A DNA stretch of 64,000 bases, from the NCBI RefSeq assembly GCF_000421465.1, contig NZ_ATXB01000001.1:1550001-1614000 (forward strand). Direction: 5' to 3'. Made by a program: the position numbers and the translations under genes. Under the pieces are notes generated by a model. That model did not search any database. It was not told the origin of the DNA and saw nothing but the letters and a program-made list of their open reading frames with translations. Source of the stretch: Methylohalobius crimeensis 10Ki (GTDB taxonomy: Bacteria; Pseudomonadota; Gammaproteobacteria; Methylococcales; Methylothermaceae). This document shows, piece after piece, positions 43,106-53,975 of the stretch (positions are counted from its first letter, which is position 1; each line of letters begins with the position of its first letter).

Positions 43106-45394
43106 GTGATGCATTGGGCCGGTCCCGGCTTTTTGTTGGGCGAGGCGGGAATATTCCTGCTCTCCGAGCCGCTCGGCTGGGAATGGTTGGCGGCGTTGGG
43201 GATCACGCTAGGGATGGTCTTGGTTTGGCGCCGGAATTGGCCGGTGCTATGGATCCTGGCGGGTTTCGTTTGGGTTTCAACCTATGTGCAGTGGCATTGG
43301 CACCCTTTAGAACCGGGGCTGGAAGGGCGGGATTCAATCGTTACCGGACGCATCGAAGGCCTGCCGGTCAAGCGGCCATGGGGCTGGCGTTTCAACTTCA
43401 AAGTGGACGATCGAGCCGCGGAAAGGGGGTTTCCTGAACTTCTCCGTTTGAGTTGGTATGGAAGGCCCCGGCTCGAGGCCGGTCAAAGCTGGCAACTTCA
43501 AGTCCGATTAAAGCGTCCGCACGGTTTTGCCAATCCGGGCGGCTTCGATTACGAACGTTGGTTGTTCACCCATCATATCGGCGCCACCGGTTATGTTCGA
43601 AGTCGCGGGCCGAACCGGTTGTTGACCGAAAGCGGTGGATTGGCCGGTCTGCGCCAACATTTGGCCGATTATATCGACGACACCCTCGGCGGGTCGCCGT
43701 ATCGTGGGGTTGTGAAAGCATTGGCGGTGGGCGTTCGGGAAGGAATCGACGAGGAGCAATGGGCGGTTTTGCGCCGCACCGGCACCGCCCATCTGGTGGC
43801 GATTTCCGGTTTGCATGTGGGTTTGGTGGCCGGCCTCCTGTTTTGGTTGGGGCGTAGCTTCTGGCTCCGCTTAGGACATTGGCGGCTGGGGAGCGATCAA
43901 GCGGGGGTATTGCTGGCATTGCCCGGCGCAGTCGGTTATGCGGCACTGGCCGGGTTTTCGGTGCCGACTCAACGGGCCTTGATTATGCTGGGGGTCGGGT
44001 TTGGCGCGGTGCTTTGGCGTCGGCGTTCAGGTCCTTGGCAACCCTTGGGACTGGCGTTGCTGACGGTATGTCTGATCGATCCTTTGGCCCCGTTGACCCC
44101 GGGGTTCTGGCTGTCTTTCGGGGCGGTGGGATGGATTCTGTTTGCGCTGTCGGGACGCCTGCGGCGACCGCGCCGGCCGCTGCTGCGGGTGCAAGGATAT
44201 TTGTTGGTAGGTTTGGCGCCTTTCCTGGTTTTTTTCTTCAAGCAGGTGGGCTGGGCCGCGCCATTGGCGAATCTGTTCGCGGTTCCGATAATGACGTTCG
44301 GCGTGGTTCCGTGGGTGTTGTTGGGTGGTATCGGAGGTATGTGGCTGCCGGATGTGGGTTCCATCTTGTTGGCGCTGGGAGCCCGGGTATTGGATTGGCT
44401 TTGGTGGGGGCTCGCTTGGCTGGCCGAATTGCCCGGCGTGGTTTGGTCCACGGTTGCGCCTCCTCTTTGGAGTCTGCCGCTGGTCTTGCTGGGGCTGGGA
44501 TGGCTCTTGGCCCCCCGGGGACTGCCGGGGCGCTGGCTGGGCGGGGTTTTCCTGCTCCCCCTGGTATGGGTGTCGGCGCCTCGTCCTGACACCGGCGAAC
44601 TTTGGTTGACCGTTCTAGAGGTGGGTCAAGGGTTGTCGGTGGTGGTGGAAACGGCCGATCACGCCTTGGTATTCGATACCGGTCCCCGTTTCAGCGAACG
44701 CTTCGATGCCGGCGCCGACATTATCGCTCCCTTCCTTCAGCAGCGTGGTCGGCGCCATTTGGATAAGATCATCGTTAGCCACGGCGATAGCGATCACAGC
44801 GGCGGACTGGCGGGATTGCTCCGCCATTATCCCGCCCGTGCCTTGACCAGCGCGGAGGAGTTGTTTTCCCTCCCGAATGTGGCGCCATGCCGATCCGGCC
44901 AGGAGTGGCTTTGGAATGGCGTACGATTCACCATGCTGTGGCCGGAGCACTCAGGCAGTGCGGAAAGTGAAAATGATCGTTCCTGTGTGCTGAAAATCGA
45001 AGCCGGGGGAGGGAGTGTTCTGCTCCCCGGCGACATAGAGCAGGCCGGAGAAACGGCGTTGGTGAACCGGTACGGTTCCGCCCTTGAGTCACCGCTCATG
45101 ATCGCTCCTCACCATGGCAGCACCACTTCGTCTTCTTGGCCGTTTTTGAGGAAGGTTCAGCCGGATTATGTGTTTATTTCGAGCGGTTATCGCAATCGCT
45201 TCGATTTCCCGCGGCCGGAAATCGTGGACCGTTACCGGAAGATCCATGCCCACGTATTCAACACCGCAACCGACGGCGCGCTTCAAGTTCGAGTCGGCGC
45301 GAATGGAGTTGATGTGAGGGGATGGCGGCAAATCCACCGTCCCCTATGGGCTTGGAAACCCGTGCCGGCTAGCGCAGGATCCGTTCCGCCTTGA
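43106..45394 (+). CDS. ComEC/Rec2 DNA-uptake channel
   Basis: 762 residues in the full three-part layout. An N-terminal membrane pair with the OB-like DUF4131 domain spans about 25-175. The competence domain has many helices ([21 protein letters not shown]; about 215-480). The C-terminal metallo-beta-lactamase domain (about 500-740) carries [10 protein letters not shown] and [11 protein letters not shown]. It passes single-stranded DNA over the inner membrane during transformation. The start is the GTG at 43106 or ATG at 43109. The 3' end overlaps the convergent cysN by 26 bases. Confidence 0.93.
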   Translation: MMHWAGPGFLLGEAGIFLLSEPLGWEWLAALGITLGMVLVWRRNWPVLWILAGFVWVSTYVQWHWHPLEPGLEGRDSIVTGRIEGLPVKRPWGWRFNFKVDDRAAERGFPELLRLSWYGRPRLEAGQSWQLQVRLKRPHGFANPGGFDYERWLFTHHIGATGYVRSRGPNRLLTESGGLAGLRQHLADYIDDTLGGSPYRGVVKALAVGVREGIDEEQWAVLRRTGTAHLVAISGLHVGLVAGLLFWLGRSFWLRLGHWRLGSDQAGVLLALPGAVGYAALAGFSVPTQRALIMLGVGFGAVLWRRRSGPWQPLGLALLTVCLIDPLAPLTPGFWLSFGAVGWILFALSGRLRRPRRPLLRVQGYLLVGLAPFLVFFFKQVGWAAPLANLFAVPIMTFGVVPWVLLGGIGGMWLPDVGSILLALGARVLDWLWWGLAWLAELPGVVWSTVAPPLWSLPLVLLGLGWLLAPRGLPGRWLGGVFLLPLVWVSAPRPDTGELWLTVLEVGQGLSVVVETADHALVFDTGPRFSERFDAGADIIAPFLQQRGRRHLDKIIVSHGDSDHSGGLAGLLRHYPARALTSAEELFSLPNVAPCRSGQEWLWNGVRFTMLWPEHSGSAESENDRSCVLKIEAGGGSVLLPGDIEQAGETALVNRYGSALESPLMIAPHHGSTTSSSWPFLRKVQPDYVFISSGYRNRFDFPRPEIVDRYRKIHAHVFNTATDGALQVRVGANGVDVRGWRQIHRPLWAWKPVPASAGSVPP

Positions 45395-47033
45395 GAAGAT
45401 TCAAGGCTTGTTCCAAGTCGAGATTGTCCGCATCCAAGGTCAGCCCTTCGGCTGTTGCCGGAGCGGTGTCGGTTTGGGGCCAGAGCACGATCAGGCCGGC
45501 GTGGGTGAGGGCTTGAGCGACGTTTTCGCTGACTTCCGGTAGGCTGCGCCCATCCAGGACGGTCGCGGCATGCCCGGTATCGAACAGACGGCGCTCCAAT
45601 TGATAGGCCAAATCCGGCGCGCCGATGCCGGTTAAGGCGATCACCGAGGGCGCTTGGCCGAAACGGGTGGCGCGCTCTTCCGGGGTCACCGGGCGGCGAG
45701 CGCCTTCGGTTTCGGCGATCGAAGTGATCATGCCGGCGCCGACGGTGATATTGGTCAGCCGGTCGATCAGAATGAACGCGCCGGTGCCCTTGCATTTTTT
45801 ATAAGGATCGAACGCCAGCGGCGCATTGAAAGCCATCTCGCACAGGCCGATCTCGTTCATTTGGAGCGCTTCGGCGCTGCCTTTGTCCAAGGTGTTGATG
45901 TCGATCTGATGCAGAATTCGCGACACCGATCCAGTGACGGTGCGGGTGGCTTGCTTGATCAGGTATTGGCGCCCCGGAATCAGGGGTTTGTCGGTCATCC
46001 AAACGATGTGCGCCTGGCAACGGTCGGCCACATGGGGCAGAGCGTCGGTGCGCGCGATCATATCGCCGCGGCTCACGTCGATTTCGTCTTCCAAGGTCAA
46101 GGTGACCGCCATCGGCGGAAAAGCTTTGTCTACATCGCCGTCGAAAGTCACGATTTGTCGAACGCGGCTTTTTTGTCCGGAAGGCAGTACGACGATTTCA
46201 TCGCCGGGATGCAGCACGCCTGCGGCAAGGGTGCCGCTGAAACCGCGGAAGTCCAGATTGGGGCGATTGACGTATTGCACCGGAAAGCGCGCATCCTGGA
46301 AGTTCTGGTCCTTGGCGATTTCCACCGTCTCGAGGATTTCCAGCATGGAGGGACCGCTGTACCAAGGCATGTTGGGGCTGGGGCCCGCCACGTTGTCGCC
46401 TTTGAGCGCGGAGAGGGGGATGAAGCGGATATCGGGTAGATTCAGCTTGTCGCTGAAGGTGAGATAATCCCGGCGAATCGCGTCGAATACATCCTGGCGG
46501 TATTCCATCAGATCCATCTTGTTGACCGCCACCACGATGTGTTTGATTCCCAGCAAGGAGGCGATGAAGCTGTGCCGCCGGGTTTGAGTGAGCACTCCTT
46601 TGCGCGCGTCGACCAAAATCACCGCCAGATCGCAAGTGGAGGCGCCGGTGGCCATATTGCGGGTGTATTGTTCGTGGCCGGGGGTGTCGGCGATGATGAA
46701 TTTGCGTTTCTCGGTGGAGAAATAGCGATAGGCCACGTCGATGGTGATGCCTTGTTCGCGCTCGGCCTGAAGGCCGTCCACCAGCAGGGCCAGATCCAAT
46801 TCGTCCCCGGTGGTGCCGATGCGGTCGCTGTCCTTCTTGAGGGCCTGGAGGTGGTCCTCATAGATCATCTGCGTGTCGTGGAGCAGGCGTCCGATCAAGG
46901 TGCTCTTGCCGTCGTCCACGCTGCCGCAGGTGAGGAAACGCAAGAGCTCCTTGTGTTCGTGTTGGTGCAGATAAGCCTCGATATCCGTCTGGATCAGGGA
47001 TTCCACGGGATTGCTCATCGTGTCGTTCGCCAT
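45369..47033 (-). CDS. cysN: Sulfate adenylyltransferase subunit 1 CysN with decayed APS-kinase-like tail
   Basis: 554 residues. The GTPase part has GSVDDGKST (37-45), DTPGHEQY (about 116-123) and NKMD (about 169-172), followed by the elongation-factor-like domains. With CysD it makes adenosine 5'-phosphosulfate, driven by GTP hydrolysis. CysN alone has about 475 residues and the CysNC fusion about 640; this protein is in between. Residues from about 455 on resemble APS kinase ([10 protein letters not shown], then VLDGRSL and [10 protein letters not shown]), but the P-loop GLSGSGKST is gone. The tail is probably a relic of a CysC domain. It shares one base with the cysD stop. Confidence 0.94.
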   Translation of the reverse strand: MANDTMSNPVESLIQTDIEAYLHQHEHKELLRFLTCGSVDDGKSTLIGRLLHDTQMIYEDHLQALKKDSDRIGTTGDELDLALLVDGLQAEREQGITIDVAYRYFSTEKRKFIIADTPGHEQYTRNMATGASTCDLAVILVDARKGVLTQTRRHSFIASLLGIKHIVVAVNKMDLMEYRQDVFDAIRRDYLTFSDKLNLPDIRFIPLSALKGDNVAGPSPNMPWYSGPSMLEILETVEIAKDQNFQDARFPVQYVNRPNLDFRGFSGTLAAGVLHPGDEIVVLPSGQKSRVRQIVTFDGDVDKAFPPMAVTLTLEDEIDVSRGDMIARTDALPHVADRCQAHIVWMTDKPLIPGRQYLIKQATRTVTGSVSRILHQIDINTLDKGSAEALQMNEIGLCEMAFNAPLAFDPYKKCKGTGAFILIDRLTNITVGAGMITSIAETEGARRPVTPEERATRFGQAPSVIALTGIGAPDLAYQLERRLFDTGHAATVLDGRSLPEVSENVAQALTHAGLIVLWPQTDTAPATAEGLTLDADNLDLEQALNLLKAERILR

Positions 47034-47935
47034 TAGAAATACCCTTCGCGTTTTTTGTCTTCCATGGAACCGGCCTGATCGTGATCGATCAGACGCCCTT
47101 GACGTTCCGAGGTACGGGCCAAAAGCATCTCTTGGATGATTTCGGGCAGGGTGGTCGCCTCGGATTCGATCGCGCCGGTCAGCGGATAGCAGCCCAGGGT
47201 TCGGAAGCGCACTCGCTTCATCTGGGGACGCTCGTCGGCATGGAGGCGCATGCGTTCGTCATCCACCAGGATCCAGGTGCCATCCCGCCAGACCACCGGT
47301 CTTTCCTTGGCGAGATAGAGCGGGACGATGGGAATGTTTTCCAAATAAATATAGAGCCAGACGTCCAGTTCGGTCCAGTTGGATAGAGGGAAGACGCGGA
47401 TGCTTTCGCCCTTGTTGATCTTGCCGTTGTAAATGTTCCAGAGTTCCGGGCGTTGATTCTTGGGGTCCCAGCGGTGATTCCGGTCGCGGAAGGAGTAGAT
47501 TCTTTCCTTGGCGCGGGATTTTTCCTCGTCCCGGCGGGCGCCGCCGAAGGCGGCGTCGAAACCGTATTTGGTCAGGGCTTGCTTGAGCCCTTCGGTTTTC
47601 CAAATGTCGGTGTGTTTTTGGCTGCCGTGATCGAAAGGGTTGATGCCCAAGGCTTCGGCTTCCGGGTTTTTGTGAACGAGCAGCTCGAATTCCTCGGCGA
47701 TCCGGTCGCGCAGCTGGTACATTTCCTGGAATTTCCAGGTGGTGTCCACATGCATCAAGGGAAACGGTGGTTTGCCCGGATGGAAGGCTTTTTGGGCCAG
47801 GTGCAACATCACCGAGGAATCCTTGCCGATGGAGTAGAGCATCACCGGATTATCGAATTCGGCCGCCACTTCGCGGATGATATGGATGCTCTCGGCTTCC
47901 AGTTCCTTCAAATGGGTTAGTTTGTACTCGGTCAT
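47033..47935 (-). CDS. cysD: Sulfate adenylyltransferase subunit 2 CysD
   Basis: 300 residues from the ATG at 47935; the frame is open to 48013 but the conserved start [19 protein letters not shown] is here. This PP-loop enzyme has [19 protein letters not shown] (about 34-52), [21 protein letters not shown] and [14 protein letters not shown]. It adenylylates sulfate. It is the first gene of cysDN; the AT-rich 157-base gap upstream has no CysB site that I can name. Confidence 0.97.
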   Translation of the reverse strand: MTEYKLTHLKELEAESIHIIREVAAEFDNPVMLYSIGKDSSVMLHLAQKAFHPGKPPFPLMHVDTTWKFQEMYQLRDRIAEEFELLVHKNPEAEALGINPFDHGSQKHTDIWKTEGLKQALTKYGFDAAFGGARRDEEKSRAKERIYSFRDRNHRWDPKNQRPELWNIYNGKINKGESIRVFPLSNWTELDVWLYIYLENIPIVPLYLAKERPVVWRDGTWILVDDERMRLHADERPQMKRVRFRTLGCYPLTGAIESEATTLPEIIQEMLLARTSERQGRLIDHDQAGSMEDKKREGYF

Positions 47936-48024
47936 GAATCGTCCGAATTTTGCGCCGGGAAGACAGTCAATAAGATTGATTATCTTAACATAAAACTTCC
48001 GATCCTCGGCCAAGCCGGCATTCT

Positions 48025-48053
48025 TAGACCGGTCTTAAGGGGAGGGGTATACT
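48025..48053 (+). promoter_or_regulatory. Candidate promoter of the ferritin-like gene
   Basis: TAGACC (48025-48030), a 17-base spacer and TATACT (48048-48053), 39 bases before the start. Confidence 0.5.
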
Positions 48054-48092
48054 CCTTATCCAAGTCAATCATCTTTGATGTAAGGAGGAGTC

Positions 48093-48563
48093 ATGAAAAA
48101 GCAAGTCTATCAACTCAAACAAGTCAGGGACGTATTGGCGTTCGGCAGTCATCTCCATGCCGAAATGAAGCGGATGGCGGAGAAAATGGAAAGCGAGGAG
48201 CACAACGCCCGCCTGAAATTGTTGCTGGAATATCTGCAACGTCACGAGGGGGAAATGGCCGCCAGTTTGAACCGGTTCGAGGAAAACACCCAGCCGCACA
48301 TTCTGGATCTGTGGTTGCCCTATCCGCCGGACTCCCGGATCGAAACGAAGCTTCAGTCCCTGAAGATACATCCCGATATGTCCTTGGAAGAGATCGTCAA
48401 GGTGGTGATGGAGTTCGAGGATGCCTTGATCGAGCTTTACCGGGAATCCTTGAACGAAATCGACGATCCTCCCGTGCAGGAGATTCTTAACAATCTACTC
48501 CAATTGGAGGATGCGGAAAAACATCGCTTCGCGATGAACGTGGCGAGGTTTCAGGAGATGTGA
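48093..48563 (+). CDS. Ferritin-like four-helix protein, unknown function
   Basis: 156 residues, fully helical by pattern. Possible diiron ligands occur in each helix: HLHAEM and EEHNARL near 20-38, HEGEMAASLNRFEE near 50-64, MEFEDALIELYRESLNEI near 109-126 and LEDAEKHRFAMNVARF near 137-153. This is the layout of rubrerythrin-type domains, though the E..H spacing is not exact enough to claim a metal centre. AAGGAGGAG gives a very strong ribosome site, and a promoter is close upstream, so the gene may be highly expressed. Single gene between cysD and acs. Confidence 0.65.
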   Translation: MKKQVYQLKQVRDVLAFGSHLHAEMKRMAEKMESEEHNARLKLLLEYLQRHEGEMAASLNRFEENTQPHILDLWLPYPPDSRIETKLQSLKIHPDMSLEEIVKVVMEFEDALIELYRESLNEIDDPPVQEILNNLLQLEDAEKHRFAMNVARFQEM

Positions 48564-48569
48564 GCTTGC

Positions 48570-48590
48570 GGGCGGCGTTTTTCGCCGCCC
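48570..48590. terminator. Stem-loop between convergent ferritin-like gene and acs
   Basis: GGGCGGCG (48570-48577), loop TTTTT, CGCCGCCC (48583-48590): perfect 8-base arms seven bases after the stop. No U-run follows. Confidence 0.55.
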
Positions 48591-48601
48591 CTCATCCGCT
48601 C

Positions 48602-50554
<1,953 letters not shown>

Positions 50555-50576
50555 GCGGACTCCTCATCGGTTTTTT

Positions 50577-50609
50577 AAAGCCATCCTAATTAATTAGGAT
50601 GGCTTTTTT
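50577..50609. terminator. Perfect 30-base palindrome with T-run, gluQ-acs gap
   Basis: The palindrome at 50577-50606 reads AAAGCCATCCTAATT and its exact complement, and T continues to 50608 on the plus strand. For the minus-strand genes the stem is followed by CTTT and then A, a poor U-tract. It may end transcription both ways, better for plus-strand antisense transcripts. Confidence 0.6.
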
Positions 50610-50617
50610 AATTTCTC

Positions 50618-51505
50618 CTAGGATATTACAGTGATCCGGGTCCGTCGAGGCAGGCGCTCCGGTTGCCAGTGAGCGATGGCCCAAGGCAGGATGTCCTCCG
50701 GTGGCGCTGGTTGAAGTTCCTCCGGCGGGGGGTGCCCGAGCCAAGCGAGCAATTGGCAGAGCAAAGGGCCGGGGGCGGTGTTTTCCACGCTCGGGGCGCC
50801 GGTCTGTTTGCTGAGTTTTTGACCGGCCCGATTTTCCAACACCGGAAGGTGGCAATAGGCGGGCGTGGTTAATCCCAGCAGTTGTTGGAGATGGATCTGG
50901 CGCGGGGTAGAGGAAAGAAGATCGCAGCCCCGCACAATCTCCGTGATGTGCTGTCGGGCGTCGTCGATCACCACCGCGAGCTGATACGCGATGATCCGAT
51001 CCCGGCGCCGGACCACGAAATCGCCGCCATGGGCGGCCAGGTTATAGGATTGTTCGCCTTGCAACCGGTCTCTGAAGGTGACGGGACAAGCGCTTGTTTT
51101 GACTCGCAAGGCGTGAGGACGGTTGCAGTCGATAGGGCGGTCGCGGCAGTGTCCGGGGTAGGCGCTCATTCCTTTGAGTGATTTGCGGCTGCAAACGCAG
51201 GGATAAATCCGTCCTTCCCGCTCCAACTGTGTCAAAGCCTCGTCGTAGGCGGCCTGCATTCGACTTTGATAAACCACGGGGCCGTCCCAGAAAAGCCCGA
51301 AACGTTCTAACGTCCGCAGGATGGCGTCTGCGGCGCCGGGGACGCAACGCGGGGTGTCGAGGTCGTCGATCCGGAGATGCCACTGGCCGCTTCTTGAACG
51401 CGCTTGCAGAAAGCTGGCCAGGGCGGTCAGAAGAGATCCCGGATGAAGGGAGCCGGTGGGGGACGGAGCAAAACGGCCTCGGTAGTTGCTTGAGGCGGTT
51501 TGCAT
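50618..51505 (-). CDS. gluQ: Glutamyl-Q tRNA(Asp) synthetase
   Basis: 295 residues, about two-thirds of a glutamyl-tRNA synthetase with no anticodon-binding domain, as expected. The class I HIGH-type motif is GRFAPSPTGSLHPGSLLTAL (10-29). Four zinc-ligand residues are likely in CVCS and the later Y..C part (CSRKSLKGMSAYPGHCRDR). The KMSKS counterpart is QKLSKQTGA near 228-236. It glutamylates queuosine in tRNA(Asp). Twelve bases after dksA, the same order as in E. coli. Confidence 0.95.
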   Translation of the reverse strand: MQTASSNYRGRFAPSPTGSLHPGSLLTALASFLQARSRSGQWHLRIDDLDTPRCVPGAADAILRTLERFGLFWDGPVVYQSRMQAAYDEALTQLEREGRIYPCVCSRKSLKGMSAYPGHCRDRPIDCNRPHALRVKTSACPVTFRDRLQGEQSYNLAAHGGDFVVRRRDRIIAYQLAVVIDDARQHITEIVRGCDLLSSTPRQIHLQQLLGLTTPAYCHLPVLENRAGQKLSKQTGAPSVENTAPGPLLCQLLAWLGHPPPEELQPAPPEDILPWAIAHWQPERLPRRTRITVIS

Positions 51506-51517
51506 AAAGTGCGCGGT

Positions 51518-51958
51518 TCAACCCATTTGCTTTTCGCGCAATTCATCCAAAGTCTTGCAGTCGATGCACTGGGTGGCGGTGGGCCGAGCTTCCAGGCGCC
51601 TGAGACCGATTTCCACGCCGCAGGTTTCGCAAAAACCATAGTCGGCGGTTTCGATCCGTTCCAGTGCCTCGTCGATCTTCTTGATCAGCTTGCGTTCCCG
51701 GTCGCGGGTGCGCAGCTCCAGGCTGAACTCGGATTCCTGGGTGGCCCGATCGGTGGGGTCGGGAAAGTTGGCGGCGTCGTTCTGCATGTGATGGAGGGTT
51801 CGGTCCACCTCTTCCATCAATTGAGACTTCCAGCCACGCAAAATTTTGCGGAAATGCTCCAACTGGGCCGGATTCATATATTCCTCGCCTTCCACAGGCT
51901 GGTAAGGCTTGAAGGCGTACGGATTGGTTTTGTTGGGGTCTTCTTGTGCGGTCGCCAT
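51518..51958 (-). CDS. dksA: RNA polymerase-binding transcription factor DksA
   Basis: 146 residues from the ATG at 51958. The coiled-coil part holds FRKILRGWKSQLMEEVDRTLHHMQ and, at its tip, DPTDRATQESEFSLELRTRDRE with the functional acidic residues. The C4 zinc finger is CETCGVEIGLRRLEARP...CIDC. With ppGpp it resets RNA polymerase at stringent promoters. A longer open frame to 52138 exists, but the known start and the domain fit the shorter form. Confidence 0.96.
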   Translation of the reverse strand: MATAQEDPNKTNPYAFKPYQPVEGEEYMNPAQLEHFRKILRGWKSQLMEEVDRTLHHMQNDAANFPDPTDRATQESEFSLELRTRDRERKLIKKIDEALERIETADYGFCETCGVEIGLRRLEARPTATQCIDCKTLDELREKQMG

Positions 51959-52044
51959 GGATATAGAACCTTGATTTTGGAAAACGCGAACTTTTACCAG
52001 ATACGCAAACATTGCGCAATTCTTTTTCGGCCGAAATACCAACT

Positions 52045-52050
52045 TATAAT
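52045..52050 (+). promoter_or_regulatory. Candidate -10 box of the aminotransferase gene
   Basis: A perfect TATAAT, 38 bases before the TTG start, in the 130-base dksA/aminotransferase divergent gap. No good -35 is seen at 16-18 bases (CTTTTT), so an activator may be needed. Confidence 0.35.
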
Positions 52051-52088
52051 AGATTATCTTTGACTTATCCGTTTCGGGAGAGTTTCCC

Positions 52089-53258
52089 TTGCAACCGTAT
52101 TTGACCAGACTCGAATCCATCCGGCCTTTTATTGTCATGGAGCTCTTGGCAAGAGCCCGGGCACTGGAGGCCCAAGGAACAAGCGTCGTTCACATGGAGA
52201 TCGGAGAACCGGATTTTCCCACGCCCGACCCCATCGCACAAGCAGGGATGGAAACGATTGCCAAAGGCCGGGTTCAGTATACGCCTGCCGCCGGATTGCC
52301 CCAACTTCGCGAGGCAATCGCTGCGTTTTATCGCCAACGTTACGGCATTCGAATTGCCCCGGAGAGGGTGTTTTTGACCCCCGGTGCTTCGGGCGCATTT
52401 TTGCTGGCCTTGTCGCTTCTGCTGGAATCCGGAAAACGGGTGTTGATGACCGACCCCGGTTATCCGTGCAACCGGCATTTCGTGCATTTGTTCGGTGGCA
52501 TTCCGGATGCGGTGCCGGTGACGGCGGACACAAGATTTCATCTTACGGAAACCCTGGTTCGGGAGTATTGGCGGCCGGAAACGGTCGGGGTTTGGTTGGC
52601 TTCGCCGGCCAATCCCACGGGAACCGTTATCGATCCGGATGAACTGGCTCGCATTTGCCGAGCAGTAGCGTCAAAAAACGGTTTTTTGATTTCGGATGAA
52701 ATCTACCACGGTTTGGAGTATCACGGCGGACGATGTGTGTCGGCTCTGGAGGTCGCCGAGAGGGTGTTCGTGGTGAACAGCTTTTCCAAATATTTCGGGA
52801 TGACGGGTTGGCGGCTCGGTTGGCTGGTGGTGCCGGAAGCATTTATTGACGCGGCGGAACGTGTCGCCCAGAATATTTTCATTTCCGCGCCGACCCATTC
52901 CCAGTACGCCGCCTTGGCGGCTTTCGAGCCCCGTACTTTGGATATTCTGGAAGCAAGGCGGCGCAGGTTTGAAGATAGACGGGATTTCTTATACGATGCC
53001 TTGTGTTCGCTAGGGTTCAAGATGGGGGGCAAGCCTCGGGGGGCATTTTATCTTTATGCCGATTGTTCCGATTTTACCGCCGACAGCTATCGGTTTGCCT
53101 TGGCGCTACTCGATAGGGCTGGCGTGGCGGTGACTCCCGGCTGCGATTTCGGTCGCGCAGGGGCATCCGCGTATGTCCGATTTGCCTATACCGTGGAGCT
53201 GGAAGCGCTGCGAGAAGGCGTGGAACGAATCGCTGCCTTTCTAGACCGGGATGTATAA
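52089..53258 (+). CDS. Class I/II pyridoxal-phosphate aminotransferase
   Basis: 389 residues from a TTG with GGGAGAG upstream; the conserved opening RLESIRPFIVMELLARARAL requires this start. The fold-type I elements are MEIGEPDFPTPDP (35-47), ASPANPTGTVI, SDEIYHGL, and NSFSKYFGMTGWRLGW, in which the Lys binds PLP, and a C-terminal Arg in YVRFAY. Members close to this are annotated as aspartate/alanine-type aminotransferases; the exact substrate is not decided. Divergent from dksA. Confidence 0.92.
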   Translation: MQPYLTRLESIRPFIVMELLARARALEAQGTSVVHMEIGEPDFPTPDPIAQAGMETIAKGRVQYTPAAGLPQLREAIAAFYRQRYGIRIAPERVFLTPGASGAFLLALSLLLESGKRVLMTDPGYPCNRHFVHLFGGIPDAVPVTADTRFHLTETLVREYWRPETVGVWLASPANPTGTVIDPDELARICRAVASKNGFLISDEIYHGLEYHGGRCVSALEVAERVFVVNSFSKYFGMTGWRLGWLVVPEAFIDAAERVAQNIFISAPTHSQYAALAAFEPRTLDILEARRRRFEDRRDFLYDALCSLGFKMGGKPRGAFYLYADCSDFTADSYRFALALLDRAGVAVTPGCDFGRAGASAYVRFAYTVELEALREGVERIAAFLDRDV

Positions 53259-53331
53259 AAATATAGTTATTTCTGAATTCTTTGCTAAATTTAGATGGAT
53301 CCAACCAACTGCGGTGCTGAGGAGTTAGGCA

Positions 53332-53961
53332 GTGGAGAAAAATAAACCGTGTTTCCGGAAATTCAAGTTCGCTGGCTTTTTGGCTGTCCTACTGATCGTT
53401 TTGTATGGGTGCAGTCCCTATCCACCCTTAAACCCTCGCGCCGAACCTCCGGCCGATTATACCTACATCATCGGTCCGGGAGATTCCCTGGAAATGTTTG
53501 TTTGGGGAAATCCGGAAATTACTCGTACCGTGGTGGTGCGTCCCGACGGCAAAATATCCGCTCCCTTGGTGGAGGAATTGCCGGCCACCGGTAAAACCCC
53601 TTATCAATTGGCTCGGGATATCGAAGGGGAATTGGCTCGTTATATTCGCAACCCCTTGGTCACGGTGATCGTTTCCGGTTTCGTGGGGCCTTACAGCGAG
53701 CAGATACGGGTGGTGGGGGAAGCGGCCAATCCCCAAGCGGTGCCTTATCGAGAGCACATGACCTTGCTTGATCTGATGATCCAAGTGGGTGGTTTGACCG
53801 AATTCGCGGCAGGCAATCGGGCGACGCTGGTTCGTTGGATCAACGGGGAACAGCGCCAGTTCAATGTTCGGATCGACGATTTGATCGAGGACGGGGATAT
53901 TACCGCCAATGTCGACATGCTGCCGGGCGATATCTTGATCGTTCCCGAGGCGTTTTTCTAA
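53332..53961 (+). CDS. XrtA-system polysaccharide export lipoprotein (Wza-like)
   Basis: 209 residues from a GTG with GAGGAG upstream. The lipoprotein signal ends LIVLYGC (Cys27). The export domain opens YTYIIGPGDSLEMFVWGNPEITRTVVVRPDGKI (48-80), then a SLBB-type strand set (IRVVGEAANPQAVPY). It has the short form without the C-terminal amphipathic helix of Wza. It should form the outer-membrane or periplasmic export channel for exopolysaccharide. First gene of the XrtA operon; the next gene follows after 14 bases. Confidence 0.93.
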   Translation: MEKNKPCFRKFKFAGFLAVLLIVLYGCSPYPPLNPRAEPPADYTYIIGPGDSLEMFVWGNPEITRTVVVRPDGKISAPLVEELPATGKTPYQLARDIEGELARYIRNPLVTVIVSGFVGPYSEQIRVVGEAANPQAVPYREHMTLLDLMIQVGGLTEFAAGNRATLVRWINGEQRQFNVRIDDLIEDGDITANVDMLPGDILIVPEAFF

Positions 53962-53975
53962 TCGCGGAGGCGGTT

